From Escallonia rubra (Eukaryota; Streptophyta; Magnoliopsida; Escalloniales; Escalloniaceae): a stretch of 64,000 nt of DNA. Made by a program: the position numbers and the translations under genes. Below are positions 13,049-24,548 of this stretch, one piece after another; the first letter of the stretch is position 1; each line of letters begins with the position of its first letter. The DNA lies in the NCBI GenBank assembly GCA_033065855.1, contig JAVXUO010001677.1, positions 248,001-312,000 on the forward strand. The letters are read 5' to 3'. Under the pieces are notes generated by a model that ran no database searches, had not been told where the DNA came from, and saw nothing but the letters and a program-made list of their open reading frames with translations.

Positions 13049-13569
13049 ATGGTTTGAGTTTTAAAATTTCAGGATGCTGGTTTAGGACGTATCAGCGTAT
13101 ATCTTTCTAGAAAAACTCAGGGCATGCGTTAGTCTGCAGGTTTTCAAACGCCATCACTTGGCAAACAACCTTAAATGACTCGCTCCCACTTTTGTTAATT
13201 CTATTAAGATAACATTGATAGTTCTTTTAAGAAAGCATAATCGTTTTAAAAATGGGAACATTTACATTTTTTGAAGCCCATACCCTTATGCAAACCCATT
13301 ATGGGGCAAATTACTATATTAGTACAGAATGTCAAGAATCTTCTTCTTCTTCAGACAGTAATGCAGATTGTCAAAACTGCAATACACTTATTAAGCATTT
13401 TAACATTTTAAAAAGTAGGACATACCATTTAGCTTTAGAAAAGGCAAATTTTGGGCCAATTCTATTAAGATAACACATTGATAGTTCTTTTAAGTAAGCA
13501 TAATCATTTTAAAATTGGGCAGAGTCTCTCTGAAGCCAAGTAAATGCCATATGATCTCTAAGTCTTAAC

Positions 13570-13576
13570 TATATAA
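13570..13576 (+). promoter_or_regulatory. TATA-like box in pararetrovirus leader repeat copy 2
   Basis: TATATAA in the context ACTATATAAAG. The same box occurs at 14275-14281 in copy 4 and, as GTATAAAG, on the minus strand near 13950 in copy 3. Repetition in each full copy supports a core-promoter role, but activity is unknown. Confidence 0.45.
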
Positions 13577-13800
13577 AGTTGTTTCTAGTCATGCTATTTT
13601 TTATATTTTGGTTTTGTTCTAATTTATTTATTCTTTCTAAAAAAATTATAAGTAACATTATAATAATATTATTTTGCTTTCTGTTTATTAAATCGTTAGG
13701 CGTTCCTAGCATTATTTTAGATATTCCTTCTGAAGGAGTTAGATATTTGTTGCTTTCTACAAAGACTTATAATCTATTCATTAATCACTAGAATTAACAA

Positions 13801-13881
13801 TAGATGTATAGGAGAAGAAGTAGTAAGCGTAAATTTAATGGTATTAAATTTATGCTTACTACTTCTTCTCCTCTACATCTA
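13801..13881. repeat. Near-perfect 39-bp inverted repeat with 3-nt loop
   Basis: The arms 13801-13839 and 13843-13881 are complementary except for two positions, with loop GGT. It lies between leader-repeat copies 2 and 3 of the pararetrovirus cluster. It may be an inversion junction or a small foldback element; no function is evident. Confidence 0.85.
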
Positions 13882-14298
13882 TTTTGTGTTTCTCTATAAT
13901 GCATAAACAATTTTAAGGTTGTTTGCCAAGTGATGACTGGAAACAACTTTATACAGTTAAGACTTAGAGATCATATGGCATTTACTTGGCTTCAGAGAGA
14001 CTCTGCCCAATTTTAAAATGATTATGCTTTCTTAAAAGAACTATCAATGTTATCTTAATAGAATTAACAAAACTGGGAGCGAGTCATTTAAGGTTGTTTG
14101 CCAAGTAATGGCGTTTGAAAACCTGCAAACTAACGCATGCCCTGAACTCGCTCCCACTTTTGTTAATTCTATTAAGATAGCATTGATAGTTCTTTTAAGA
14201 AAGCATAATCATTTTAAAATTGGGCAGAGTCTCTCTGAAGCCAAGTAAATACCATATGATCTCTAAGTCTTAACTATATAAAGTTGTTTCTAGTCAAG

Positions 14299-14637
14299 AT
14301 CATATAGATGAATGTTTACATATAGAAGAGTTAGAAGATCTAGACATAAAAGACTCTAATAATATAAATCTTGATATTTATAATCAAGAAAAGGTTAATT
14401 ATAATTTAATAACCCATTTTTATAACCAATCAGATGTAATTAGAGCAAAAGATAAATTACCTTTCATAGGAGAAGACCCCATTAAAAGATGGGATTTAAA
14501 TAAAATATACAGTAAACTAGATATCATAAATCCTGATTATATAGTCAAAACAGCTAATATAGAAGCAAGTAGTTTAGATGCGGAAGACTTTAAAATGCAC
14601 ATAAAAGAGTTAACAAACTTAAAAGTAAGTACTCCTG
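14299..14637 (+). pseudogene. Endogenous caulimovirid pol fragment (protease-RT linker)
   Basis: Directly after leader repeat copy 4, the plus strand stays open for more than 110 codons. From about 14355 onward it matches the linker encoded on the minus strand at about 12440-12700, including a KLPFIGEDPIKRWDLNKIY segment. The match stops at 14637, just before the RT core. The join of leader to internal pol is not the expected viral gene order, so this is another shuffled fragment. Confidence 0.75.
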
Positions 14638-17600
14638 TCATGTTCTTCCCTACATCCTATTTTTTAATATATGTATATGTACATATATTGAACCAAATGA
14701 AAGGTTTGAGTGTTTATTATACTTCTTCTCTTGTAAAATTGGTTTGATGGGAAAAATGAATTAAATTTGTCATGGAATGTGTTGTGTTGTTTTTTAGAAC
14801 TCTGAATAAATCGTGGTATTAAGAGGTTAGTGTTGGTTGTTGTGGCCCATATCAACAGGCTGGGTCCTGGTCAACGAAACTATACGCTAACGCACAGTAC
14901 TGTTGCCTATGTTTTATCCCTGCGACCACAATATTGCTTATTTCAGGTGGAGGAGGGATTCTGGGTCCTAGTCAGTGGGACCACAATATTGCCGACCCCC
15001 AAGGGAAAGGCCGAGGCCGACCCCCAAGGGGAGGCCAAGGCCGACCCCACGGGGAAGGCCAAGGCCTACTTCCTTGGGCAAGTGCCATGGCGTGCCGACG
15101 GACGATGTGCGACGATCGGAACGTGATGAGACGTCGTACGAAAATGAGTTTCTTGGTGACGAAGTAATGTAACGAAAGTGAGAAGTGCACGTGACTTGAG
15201 CGTGCACGCTTTGATCGGTTGTGAGCGTTGAATATTGAATGTTGCTTGTGCGAACGCGTCATGAAAATTAGGACCCTAGTGGGCCTTTAGGTGCGACCAG
15301 AATAGGTTGGGAACAGTAATATAGGTGATTTGATTATTTTGGCTGACACGACAAAGTTTGTATTTGAACATAACAATACAATCCAACACACGCAAGATGC
15401 TGCGTGAAGAAGACACTTTGGACCTGACTATTTGGTCCTTCAAGGTTAAACAAGGGATCTAGTTACAAAATTTCCTGCCCCCAAACTGGAATTTCTTAGT
15501 CTTCGACTGCCTAAAACATAGAGGAGAACTAGAGCAATAGACGTAAAGAACATGGAGTTCTACGTGAGTTCACCCAACTGAAACCATGGAGGATTCCACA
15601 CTATTTTCTACATAAAAACAGCAAGAAAATCAGTAGAGAATTAACCGTAGAAATCCCAACATGAATCTCTTCCATCTACGGCAACGCCATATGAATAATT
15701 GATGATTCATATGGCACCTGCATCACCTTCTGCTCTAGGTTTTTCACAGGATTCGAACCCATGTTTTTCACCTGAGTTCGAATCATGCCCGCCGCACTTG
15801 TTGGTGGCAAACTTACGTCATCGCCCTGCATGTGCTCCACACACAAGTCCTTGTGCGCTTCAGCCCCAACATAGGTGCGAGAATCAGGGGCTCAAATGTA
15901 TGTTGGATTAGAGCCTTACGGTCGAGCCTTTTGAGTATCAAAAAAAAAAATCACCTTCTACTCTTCAACTTCGTATAAATAATCTGTTATTTGCTCGTGT
16001 ATTTTCACTCTCCTCCCTCCATATCTTCCATTGAAACCAACCAAGCTTCATTTCTTCTTTACTAGCAGAAGCAGACCACTCGGCCAAGCACCACTGTGAT
16101 GCCGTCAACACCAAAAGGGCCACCCTTCTGCAGGTCTGTCAACAATGGGACTGGCTTTGCCTGTTCCTTTCATTCAAATTTGAGGGGGAGATGGACGGTA
16201 CGCCTCAACGGAGTAGGGGAATACCCCAGACCTCTCCATCTATCCCAGACTCGTATGCAATAAATGGTCCACCTTAACCAGATCAAAAAAGAGAGGCTCC
16301 CTCCCTCCCTCTCTGTGTGCTGTCTACAACTGTGGAAGGATGTTCAGACCACCGTGGCATCCCAAATGAGAATCATCAATGTTTTACGTGGGCGTATACA
16401 AAGTCTAGGGAGAGAGAGAAGAGGCACGAGAGGATATAAAAGAAAGGTTGTACAGTGTCATGGGCAGTTGTGTCGTTCGCAGCAAAATTAGACAGCTGTA
16501 AATCGGACCCGAGTGATATTATGTGCATGTCCCTGAGAGGTGATTACCCCTTAGAGTCGAAGCCATGCATAATCAGATTGATAATATCCAAAGAGGTAAA
16601 ATAGCATCGATCGGGCAGTAACGCAATTGCATGCCGAGGGAAACCAGATCAGGAAAACAAACTGGAAATGATCCGGCTTCACCACTGCTGCCTGCTCTCT
16701 CCTTCTTCGCACGAAAGGAGTCAAAAAAAAAAAAAAACTAAGAATGTGATCACGATAATGAAAAGTTGCCACTTTTTTCAGGAAACCAAATCAGCTTTTT
16801 GTTTAGTTTTGAAAACCGGAAACAATATAGTCATTCTGATCCCAGCTACTAAAAGATGTCAGTTAGGTCCCATGGATGGCCTTAGGACTTAGGAGGGTTC
16901 GGGCTTGTATGATTTGCTTGTATCAGATTTCTATCATTGCTTCCCAGAACACGGGCTGCACTGTTAAATTGCTTTCCTAATCCCGCTACTTTACAGAGCA
17001 CGAATTGCCTTCGTAGTGGAAATGGGTTGAAATTCAGCACTGAAGCCGACGTCTATGATCAATACTATGGCCACCAGATCGACGGAAAAACAAAAAGAGA
17101 GCACACAGCCCGAGGGCTAGGGGTCGCTGGAGAAGAAAGCTGTAGAATGTGAAACACCAGACTGTAGCTGGCTTTTGGTAGGAGAATATATAAAATTCCT
17201 TACAGATACAGTCCAAATTATTGCATGGTTTTTATCATCTTCCATAAATATTTAGAACCCCAATCTTTTATCCAAATGTTAATCACCATCGATTCATCAT
17301 CTACATCTTCACCTTCTACAACCAAAGGCCCCCTTAGCTGTTTTCATCTTCATTAACCACAAACTACCAAAATCTTCACTGAAGCTAAGCCAGGGCATAT
17401 AAAGTGGGAAAAAAAAAAACAAAACCTGTTGAGTTTTAACGTCAACCCTAAACAAAAATAAACCAAATAAGATCAGGTCAAACCTAATTGACCAACAGAA
17501 GTGAGCAAAAAACAAGTCAGCACCTATCCTTATTTTTTTCCTCCTTTCACACTATTAATATCCACCACCACCACACTATCAATGTCCATGGCCAAGAGTA

Positions 17601-17721
17601 CATCCCCGTGACCACCCATTATCGTTCATCTCATAAATTTACAAAATGTACACACACCCACATAATTTGGTCTGCAGTTTTTCTTTTAACCAATTTTAAG
17701 CTGTGTTTTTATGCATTTGTA
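14638..17721. other. No recognised gene
   Basis: AT-rich flank, then a GC-rich patch (14980-15090, a short tandem repeat listed separately), then unassigned sequence. Around 15755-15950 a stretch with TTCGAAT-type motifs ends in an A run, which could be a SINE or LINE 3' tail, but I cannot support an assignment. Open frames here are short and low in complexity. Confidence 0.5.
14991..15080. repeat. GC-rich 24-bp tandem repeat, 3 to 4 units
   Basis: Units begin with GCCGACCCC at 14991, 15016 and 15040, with a degenerate fourth unit from 15064; the period is 24-25 bases. The reverse complement resembles the GGCC(A/G)AAGCCTCTCCTTGGGGG motif in the Tat-like LTR near 48970. Confidence 0.75.
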
Positions 17722-18417
17722 TGTAACTATAACGACCCGAGTCCATGGCAGCACCACAAAGTAATGCCTCTCTCAAAAGTGCTAGCCACGTAGGCACTTA
17801 TGAGTTCATGAGTGAGGTCTTACAAGCTCAATTACAATCTCATACCAACGTGTGATATCAGAATCTCCCCTCATTATGCCTCGGCATCCTCTCTGTGGTT
17901 CAGTTACAAATAGCCAAGGAACTTACTCTCAGGCCAAAGGAGGCCACACTTGACCCCACGTCAACAACCCGACTGGACAACCCAAGCCGAGCTCTCGAGA
18001 GTCGGCTCACATACCATCGGTACGACCCAGATCCTTGACAGGGTCTCATATTATCTCACATGTCAGTATCACAATCGCACCTCCTTGTGCCATAGTGTCC
18101 CCGCTAAAGCTAAACTTCAATCTAGAAATAAAAAAATTCTCTTTAGCCATTATTACGATAATACCGGCAACCGAATCAAATCAACCCGCCTCTAGTCCCA
18201 ATTCGAGTTTGCCTCCGTGTCTCAAGCTCTGGCAACCCCACTGAATAGCCAAAATCCAGGTCTTTGAGATACTAACTCTAAATACCATCTTTAATGACCC
18301 GAGTCCAAGGCTCCACCACATGGCAATGTCTTCCTCAAAAAGTCTAGCTAAGCATAGAATTATGAGGGCATGGGTAGGTTCTTATAAGGCTAATCACAAT
18401 TTCACCCGCATCTGACA
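17722..18417 (-). mobile_element. TRIM-like miniature LTR retrotransposon
   Basis: Two diverged direct repeats, 17722-17860 and about 18288-18417, both contain GACCCGAGTCCA. Read on the minus strand, the upstream copy is followed by a degenerate iMet primer site (TGGTATTTAGAGT, 18275-18287). The downstream copy is preceded by a purine tract (GAGGGGAGATTC, 17861-17872) and starts TGATATCACACG. LTRs of 130-140 bases, a 700-base total and no coding capacity fit a terminal-repeat retrotransposon in miniature. No target duplication is clear. Confidence 0.65.
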
Positions 18418-19113
18418 TGGATATAAAAGTTACCGTGTCTATTTTAGGTGTAATAGGTGCAATTGGTATAGAAGGTATATAAGACGATCTAAGATGGTAT
18501 AAAATTCTTGCAAGCAGTATATCAACTTAGAAGCGGTATTTCAAGATTTCCAAGCTAATTCACTTTGTTTTTGGGGGACAAGCAATTATTAAAAGAGGGA
18601 AGGGTAGCGGGTGTACCAATGGTGCCAATGCAACTTACCCAAACAGAAGTGATGCCTCCAACAATAGTGTTATCAAGTAATAAAGCAATGGGAGCCATAT
18701 AGTGTACCACATCTTGTGTTCGAAAAATATCATATTCATTAAGTCAACTTGTTCAGCCTCAAACGCTAACTCAGGAAAAGCCAAGAAATCTAGATAAGCT
18801 GACTTCTCGTTACAAAAATCCAGTGATACTCCATACTCCCTCTCTTACTATTCAGTTTCATTCGACCTCTTAGTTTATAAAAATGTCACCATATTGCCTA
18901 GGGTAAGTCGAGTTCCATGCTGAGTACACCTGATAACTAGAAACCTTAGTTGAACGAAGCATGCGTCGAATCGGAATTGGGTGCAAGGTTCGGAGGGGGG
19001 AGCATTAGTAGTATAGTGGGTTAGGCGGGTAGAACAGGAGCGAGTACGGGTGAGAGGTTCCGGAGCAAGGCCGTCACTAGAATTGGAGAACCTGAAACTA
19101 AGCCAAAAAAAAT
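18418..19113. other. No recognised gene
   Basis: About 700 bases of unassigned sequence between the TRIM-like element and the next TIR element. I see no coding signal or structured repeat. Confidence 0.5.
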
Positions 19114-20126
19114 GGTTAATTATACACAACCTACATGAAGTTTCAATTTATAACACTAAACTACATGAGGTTTGAGAAATTACACTTAACTGACTATCCC
19201 AACTCTGAAAAAGTAAACTGACTAAAATGACCTTTATCAAATGACACTTCTATAACAAATCCAGATTCTTATTTCGTAGTACAAAGATGTGTCAAATCAA
19301 AGTACAATTATTCGCCTATAAACACCCTCTTCGCCGTTTTTGCTGTCAAGGGCTAAAACACCCAACTTTCTTCATTTCAAGAGCTCATGACACCCCATAA
19401 ACACAACTCGGCAACTCTGTAATTCTCTACTTCTATCTTTCTTCGTCATGTATTAAACAATCAAGCAAATCCGCGGGTCAAACCTCAAACCACCACCCGA
19501 AAGTTACCACTTACTCGCTGCCACCCACCATTGTCTTTTGCCAAGATCTACAAGCAATATTCAATACACATGGCAGCATTGCCATTCTCTATCAGTTTCT
19601 TTGACTTGTGATTTACAAGGATACACTTGTACATAATTACGTGGAAACAATTAATCCCGAACCATATATGAAATAACTGACACCACTCACGTCAGACACG
19701 ATGGAGTGCGTTGGTAAAGTTTTGGAGTGAGAACATCAATTCCTTAACGACGGGGTAAATCTTAACTTGAATTTTTTATGTTTGATTGCACAAGATAGTG
19801 AAGACCAAAGCCAAAAAGAGACAAGGTTCTTGGGTATGATATAGAGGATAAAGAATTCTTGGATCGAAGTATGAAGATCGGTAGCAAGCAGATCACTCAA
19901 ATGGGGCGAAGATGCAGCGTTTTTCATTTAACGTGCAATAGTAATTTTGGGTTTATGTTCCCCTGGAGGGGCATTTTGGTAAACTCAGATTAAATCCAGT
20001 GACATCACTTAACAGATTTGGCCGGGTGTAAGGATATAACCCCAAGTAGTTTAGTGTAATTTCTCAAACCTTACGTAGTTCAGTGTAATGACTTGAAACT
20101 TGATGTGGGTCGAGTGTCATTAAACC
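19114..20126. mobile_element. Non-autonomous DNA transposon with about 80-bp terminal inverted repeats
   Basis: The left end GGTTAATTATACACAACCT... and the reverse complement of the right end GGTTTAATGACACTCGACCC... align for about 80 bases. They share AAGTTTCAA, a (T)GAGGTTTGAGAAATTACAC-type block and the terminal GGTT. The interior (about 850 bases) has no transposase. A/T-rich flanks hide any target duplication, so the superfamily is unassigned. A related end may occur at about 24272-24340. Confidence 0.6.
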
Positions 20127-20460
20127 TAAAAAAGACCGAAGAAATGAGGATGAAACCGATTCAAAGGCAGCTCCACTCCACCAAAAGTGCCCCTGTCCGC
20201 GACACCTCCCGACTCCTGACACCTTCACCCCATGCCACACTTGCAACGTCTCCTTCATCCACTTCAGCATGACGAAATGGACTTTGGACAGGGCAAGAAG
20301 AAGACTGTAATAGACCATAGGCAAACTCGCAATCTAAAAGGACATGATCAACCGATTCCCACCATTTAGCTAACATCTGACCCCTCCTCACACTGCCATT
20401 CGCAAGAATCACCCTTCGTATTGATGTCTAGACGAAGAAAGCTAAATGTGCGGGATAGGT
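20127..20460 (-). pseudogene. LINE ORF2 C-terminal (zf-RVT) remnant
   Basis: Minus-strand translation gives ESVDHVLLDCEFAYGLL, typical of the zinc-binding tail after non-LTR reverse transcriptase (E-S-V-D-H-L-L-L-H-C pattern). In another frame it continues with LSKVHFVMLKWMKETLQVW and GRCRGQGHFWW, matching the family's LFGV.WVMP..V.ELL.SW pattern. The frame change shows decay. Only the last part of ORF2 is present; it abuts the TIR element. Confidence 0.6.
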
Positions 20461-22495
20461 GTTGGTTGAACCCTCTAGATAATCTTGCAAGGGAAAAACT
20501 CTTCAAGTTGGGCTTTCGCCAGATATAATCCTTTTCTTGCAAAGGAAAACCTGCCTCCTTCAACACAACTGCACCCATTCAAGCTCCCAGTCTTGGAAAG
20601 TTTGAAGTAGGACGGATCTTTATAAGGGTATGAAAGGTTGTCTTAAGGTCAAGGATGGTAACGGAGGGCTTACATCCACAGGAACTGCAACTGACAAGCT
20701 AAGGTAAGGGTTTTGGATCAGAAATATATATTTATAGCTGTTTAAGGTGCTCTGAACAGTGTTTTGGTGTTTTATAAACCTAAAACAAATTAAGAGAATA
20801 AAAAAGGATAGGTTAATCTTAGAGTCTTGTTAAGGCCTTCTAGTAATCTCACCGAAAAGAAAATCACTGAAGTCTCACCATTGACAAGAAAAAGCTGCTA
20901 CAGGTATTATATTCTTCAACTTTCCTTTAATTTTGCTTACAATGCTTACTCATATTGACAAAAAGTAAAGGCTTTTCCTACTAAGAATCTAGAAGATTAC
21001 GAAAAGAAAACTACACTAAGTCCTAATAATACATGGAATCCTAAATAAGATATAATAACAAAAGACATAGAAACAACTAACCAGAATACCATTATTCTAA
21101 CAGAGCTACTAATATATCCTGATTGCGCGAAGCTTGTATTTGAGGCCCATATAGATGTTTTCTCCTTTTCTTCCCTTTCCACGAATATGCTCTAGCTTTG
21201 AGGGTCCGATATCTATCAATTCACCCTGGCTTGAAACAATTCATGTCCGACAAATTTGAGCCTTGATAGAACTCCAAGAGGTTTAATTTTTTCCCTTGAA
21301 ATCTCTTGCTAATATTATGCGTGACCTAATTGACTCTTGATAGGTTTCAACTTCTAAATCTTCACACTTGGCAAGATGAACGATCCTCAGATATTGCAAC
21401 TGTTTTAATGCTGCTAGAATATCCTTCAAAATACTTTCCCCACTAAATATTGTCTATACACTTCCAGAGGCTAGCTGGACATGTTCGCAAATCTGATCTT
21501 TGACTCCATATTTCGCTGCGTGCCGGTAGTTTGCTTCCTTCCTAAAGCACAGAATAAGTCATCTTCCTTTAGGAAACCTTTATTGGGAGGTGCTATTGTT
21601 AGATCTTACTAAAATCATCAGCCATCAATACCCCAAGGCAATTCGAAGCCATGTCCTTTTAATTCCGCTCAATCATAGAAAGCAATTCCCGAATGTAATT
21701 ACCTTGCTAGATGCCATACGCGGGCTAACGCACATATTGCCCATGAGTAACTACCTTCATTGCAGTCTTCCTGTACAGTAGTATGGACTAGATCAAGGAA
21801 CCAGAAAGAAAAAGATAGGTAGCATGGAAGGGCAAGTCTTGGAGGAGCATCCCATGGCCAACCATCACCCATTGGTCAGAGAGAGGGTATACTAGAGAGA
21901 AAGAAGGCGAGAGGGATCCAGTTCCACATATACACAAGCACGGATGGGGAGAGAATGCGATGATCTGCTCGAAGAACTTTGCCTCTAGGACTAGCAATTT
22001 CTTTGAGACCGAAATAGGATTTGATTATTTCCACATTCAACCCCTACATTGAGCAAGTCAGCTCCGTTTTCTTTCAATCATTCAACTGACAGCTACATAA
22101 AGGGGTACAAAAATAACCACGAGATTCCTATCGACATTAATACCATATTTTTGAATGGCTTGATGTAAGATAATATGGATTTAAGTTTAACGGACAGCCC
22201 CATTCCCCTCAAAGTAATCCATCCTAAGAGCCCCTACACCCTCTTATATTACTACTAATACAGCAACCACTCTATTTTGTTTTAGTTGAACCATGCATTA
22301 GTCTTGGTTGACATAAACTATCAACTTCAAAACAAACATCAAACAATAAGCTTTGGAGACCTATCAAAATCACATGCTATATCATTGTACTAACTAAATT
22401 TCAAGAAAGCATTCAATAAATATATCAAGAAATGACAAGATAAAAAAAATTACCTTTCAACTACGTTTACACTATACTTTGCTGATTCACAAAAA
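20461..22495. other. No recognised gene
   Basis: About 2 kb upstream of the LINE remnant and downstream of the TRIAP1-like gene on its strand. Short open frames occur (for example 21590-21781 plus) but show no family signature. The part nearest 22495 should contain the 3' UTR of the minus-strand gene. Confidence 0.5.
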
Positions 22496-23321
22496 TTATT
22501 TAGAAACACCAGCAGAGCTTCTAGAATCAGCTTGATTGAACAAATTCACTATGCCTTCTGCTTCTAAAAATCTACTCAGGTGCTTGTCATCCAAATGTTG
22601 CTGGTATTGTCAAAATGAAAAAAGCAGAAAAAAGACCATCATAAGCTTTCAATCAATTGCACGACCATAGATTGGTCTTTTGCTTATAAGGATGTGCATA
22701 CACATAGTTGCTTAAAAGTAAAGATGTTGCGAATGACAGCTCTTACTGCTAGACAGTCTCTGTATTTCTGCCACTCGGAAACGCACTCCTCTTTGTCCCA
22801 CTGACCCTTCACAAACTTCTCTGCGTACCACCTATACATGGTATACAAACCACATAGTGAGAAAATAAAAGGGTAGCCGTTCTTGCACTCCCTTTCGGCA
22901 CATTACATTACTATGCCCAGCTTTACATAGTCATTGGAAGAAAAAAAAGAGTCCCAATACCACCTAAACTAAAACCCATTTATTAAGTAAAAATGGTGGC
23001 TGCCTTTTTCTATTAGCACTTCCTGAGTCACTGTTTCGTTTAGCTTTATAGAGGGTGGCATTAGCAGAAAAGGAGTGGCATTAGCAATTAGACCTAAAGA
23101 GGTTTAGGGTTCCACTTAATCCCAAAAACCCATTTCGGCAGTCAAATATACAAACTGGTTTGATCTCATGCACACAGGTACATGCATGTAGAAGATAAAA
23201 GGATTTTGAAGGAAAGCGAGAGAGACCTGTTGAAGCAATTGTGGTAAGCAGTTCTAAGATGGGCACAAGGTGATGTTGATGAAGATGATGGGTTACTTTT
23301 CTCTCTCTTGAGTATCCCCAT
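22496..23321 (-). CDS. TRIAP1: TRIAP1/Mdm35-like (UPF0203) twin-CX9C protein, three exons
   Basis: Minus-strand coding exons 23227-23321, 22747-22831 and 22496-22600 are joined by introns with GT donors and AG acceptors (donors GTCTCTC and GTAAGAG; acceptors TATAG and ACCAG). The phases agree across both junctions and give 94 residues. Exon 1 begins MGILKREKSN and contains CX9C (CAHLRTAYHNC). Exon 2 gives WYAEKFVKGQWDKEECVSEW and the second CX9C (CVSEWQKYRDC). Exon 3 gives QHLDDKHLSRFLEAE and ends GVSK before TAA. Mdm35/TRIAP1 proteins sit in the mitochondrial intermembrane space, are oxidatively folded through the Mia40 route, and partner Ups/PRELI lipid-transfer proteins moving phosphatidic acid. 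That role is inferred from family membership. Length and both cysteine pairs are normal for the family, so the gene looks intact. Confidence 0.93.
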
Positions 23322-24548
23322 GGTCCATATAACCTTTACTTTGTATTTAGGAGCTTCCCAATCTGTCAAACATTGGCTGCAAAGTTTCAATTGAGAGCTG
23401 CACCCTCTTCTTCTTCTTCTTCTTCAGCAGTCTTCAGCAGTCTCTCACTTCTCTCTTTTGTCTCTCTACTTGTGGACTTGGGCGCTGGGCCAGGGAGGAA
23501 GTTGGCTGATTTGACCAAATTAATCTATAATGAGTTAGGTCCGCAGGGCCAATATGATATTTTGGGCTATATTGCTTTAGTGAATCAAATTGTGGGCTTG
23601 GGTTTTCAACCAGTTTTGGAGATGGAATATCATTGTTGGGACTATTATCTTGTACTTTGAGTTTTTAGAATAGATAAAAACATAACGTGATATAAAAACT
23701 CTCGTTTAGTAAGATATTAGGTTCAATTCTTTTTGCTTGTATATTTGGTCATACTTTATAATAATAAAATTTGCAGTCTATTCATTTGTGCACTTGATGG
23801 TGTGCACCTTGATTTTTCTCTCTAGATGTAATGGGGGCTTGTACATGAGCGAGAGTGTTAAGTATCATAACATTGTTGGACACATTTTCTAATACCTTAA
23901 ACTTTTAAAGCAGATGACAACTTAACAAGCCCTAATCCAAGAGAACCGAACCGAAAAAGGGAAACAAAAAATAGGAAAAAGAACGAAGCTAAAAGAGGGG
24001 GAAAAAGATTTTAAAAAAAAAATCTTCTATTTATTCCTGAGGGATCTTTGGAAAAAATGGAAAAGTTTGAGAAATCCGGGGGAAATCGAGTGCTTGAGGA
24101 GTAAGTTCAGTTCAGTCAACGAACTACAATCTCACATTTGAAGTCTACCGATAAAAGGAGGCCTCGACTAAGCAAAATTAAAGGATTTCTCATGGTTGAA
24201 CACAAAGTCGACTAATAGGAATTTAAGCAATGTTTAAAACATGATTAGAATTTAATGAATATGACGAATAGATTTAGGGTTAATCATACTTGACACTCCT
24301 GAGGTTTAGCTTAAGATACACTTGGCTCCCTGATCTATCTTTATTACCCTACACCCCATTTGGTTTGCAGTGATTACAGGAAGCCACATCCGATTAAGAA
24401 TGCAGGAATAAAAATTAGGGCACCACACCATTTTTTGTGATATATCGAAATTGCGTGCCTAAGATGTCTAGCATTTCTTCAACCATCGATGTTGATGCCC
24501 AACTATCGCCTCCGACAGCCACACACCAGCAACCACCACCAACACACC
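23322..24548. other. Upstream flank of the TRIAP1-like gene; no other gene recognised
   Basis: This should contain the promoter and 5' UTR of the minus-strand gene. A 95-codon plus-strand open frame (23373-23660) has a serine run and no recognisable family. Near 24272 the sequence GGGTTAATCATACTTGACACTCC resembles the ends of the TIR element at 19114. Confidence 0.45.

Larger units (their letters stand above)
13115..14295. repeat. Four copies of a pararetrovirus leader/promoter repeat in mixed orientation
   Basis: The same non-coding unit, which contains CTATTAAGATAACATTGATAG and GGCAGAGTCTCTCTGAAGCC, occurs at about 13115-13255 (plus, truncated), 13458-13590 (plus), 13935-14145 (minus) and 14146-14295 (plus). 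Copies 3 and 4 are nearly head-to-head around 14145. Full copies end in a TATA-like element followed by GTTGTTTC(T/C)AGTC. I infer the intergenic/promoter region of the same caulimovirid, because copy 4 runs directly into a pol-type reading frame and all copies sit among pol fragments. Confidence 0.65.

Noticed and set aside
13252..13791. Two short plus-strand open frames (13252-13473 and 13579-13791) as viral genes
   Set aside because: They lie among leader repeats and an AT-rich block and lack any recognisable domain. The second is a hydrophobic translation of T-rich DNA.
14830..15262. Overlapping open frames on both strands
   Set aside because: They are produced by the GC-rich 24-bp repeat, with no splice or family signature.
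15755..15950. tRNA gene or SINE suggested by TTCGAACCC/TTCGAATC and a terminal A run
   Set aside because: No cloverleaf can be drawn, no A box at the right distance and no target duplication found.
23373..23660. 95-codon open frame upstream of the TRIAP1-like gene as a separate gene
   Set aside because: No recognised family, a Ser run from a TTC repeat, and position in the divergent promoter/5' UTR region of the minus-strand gene.
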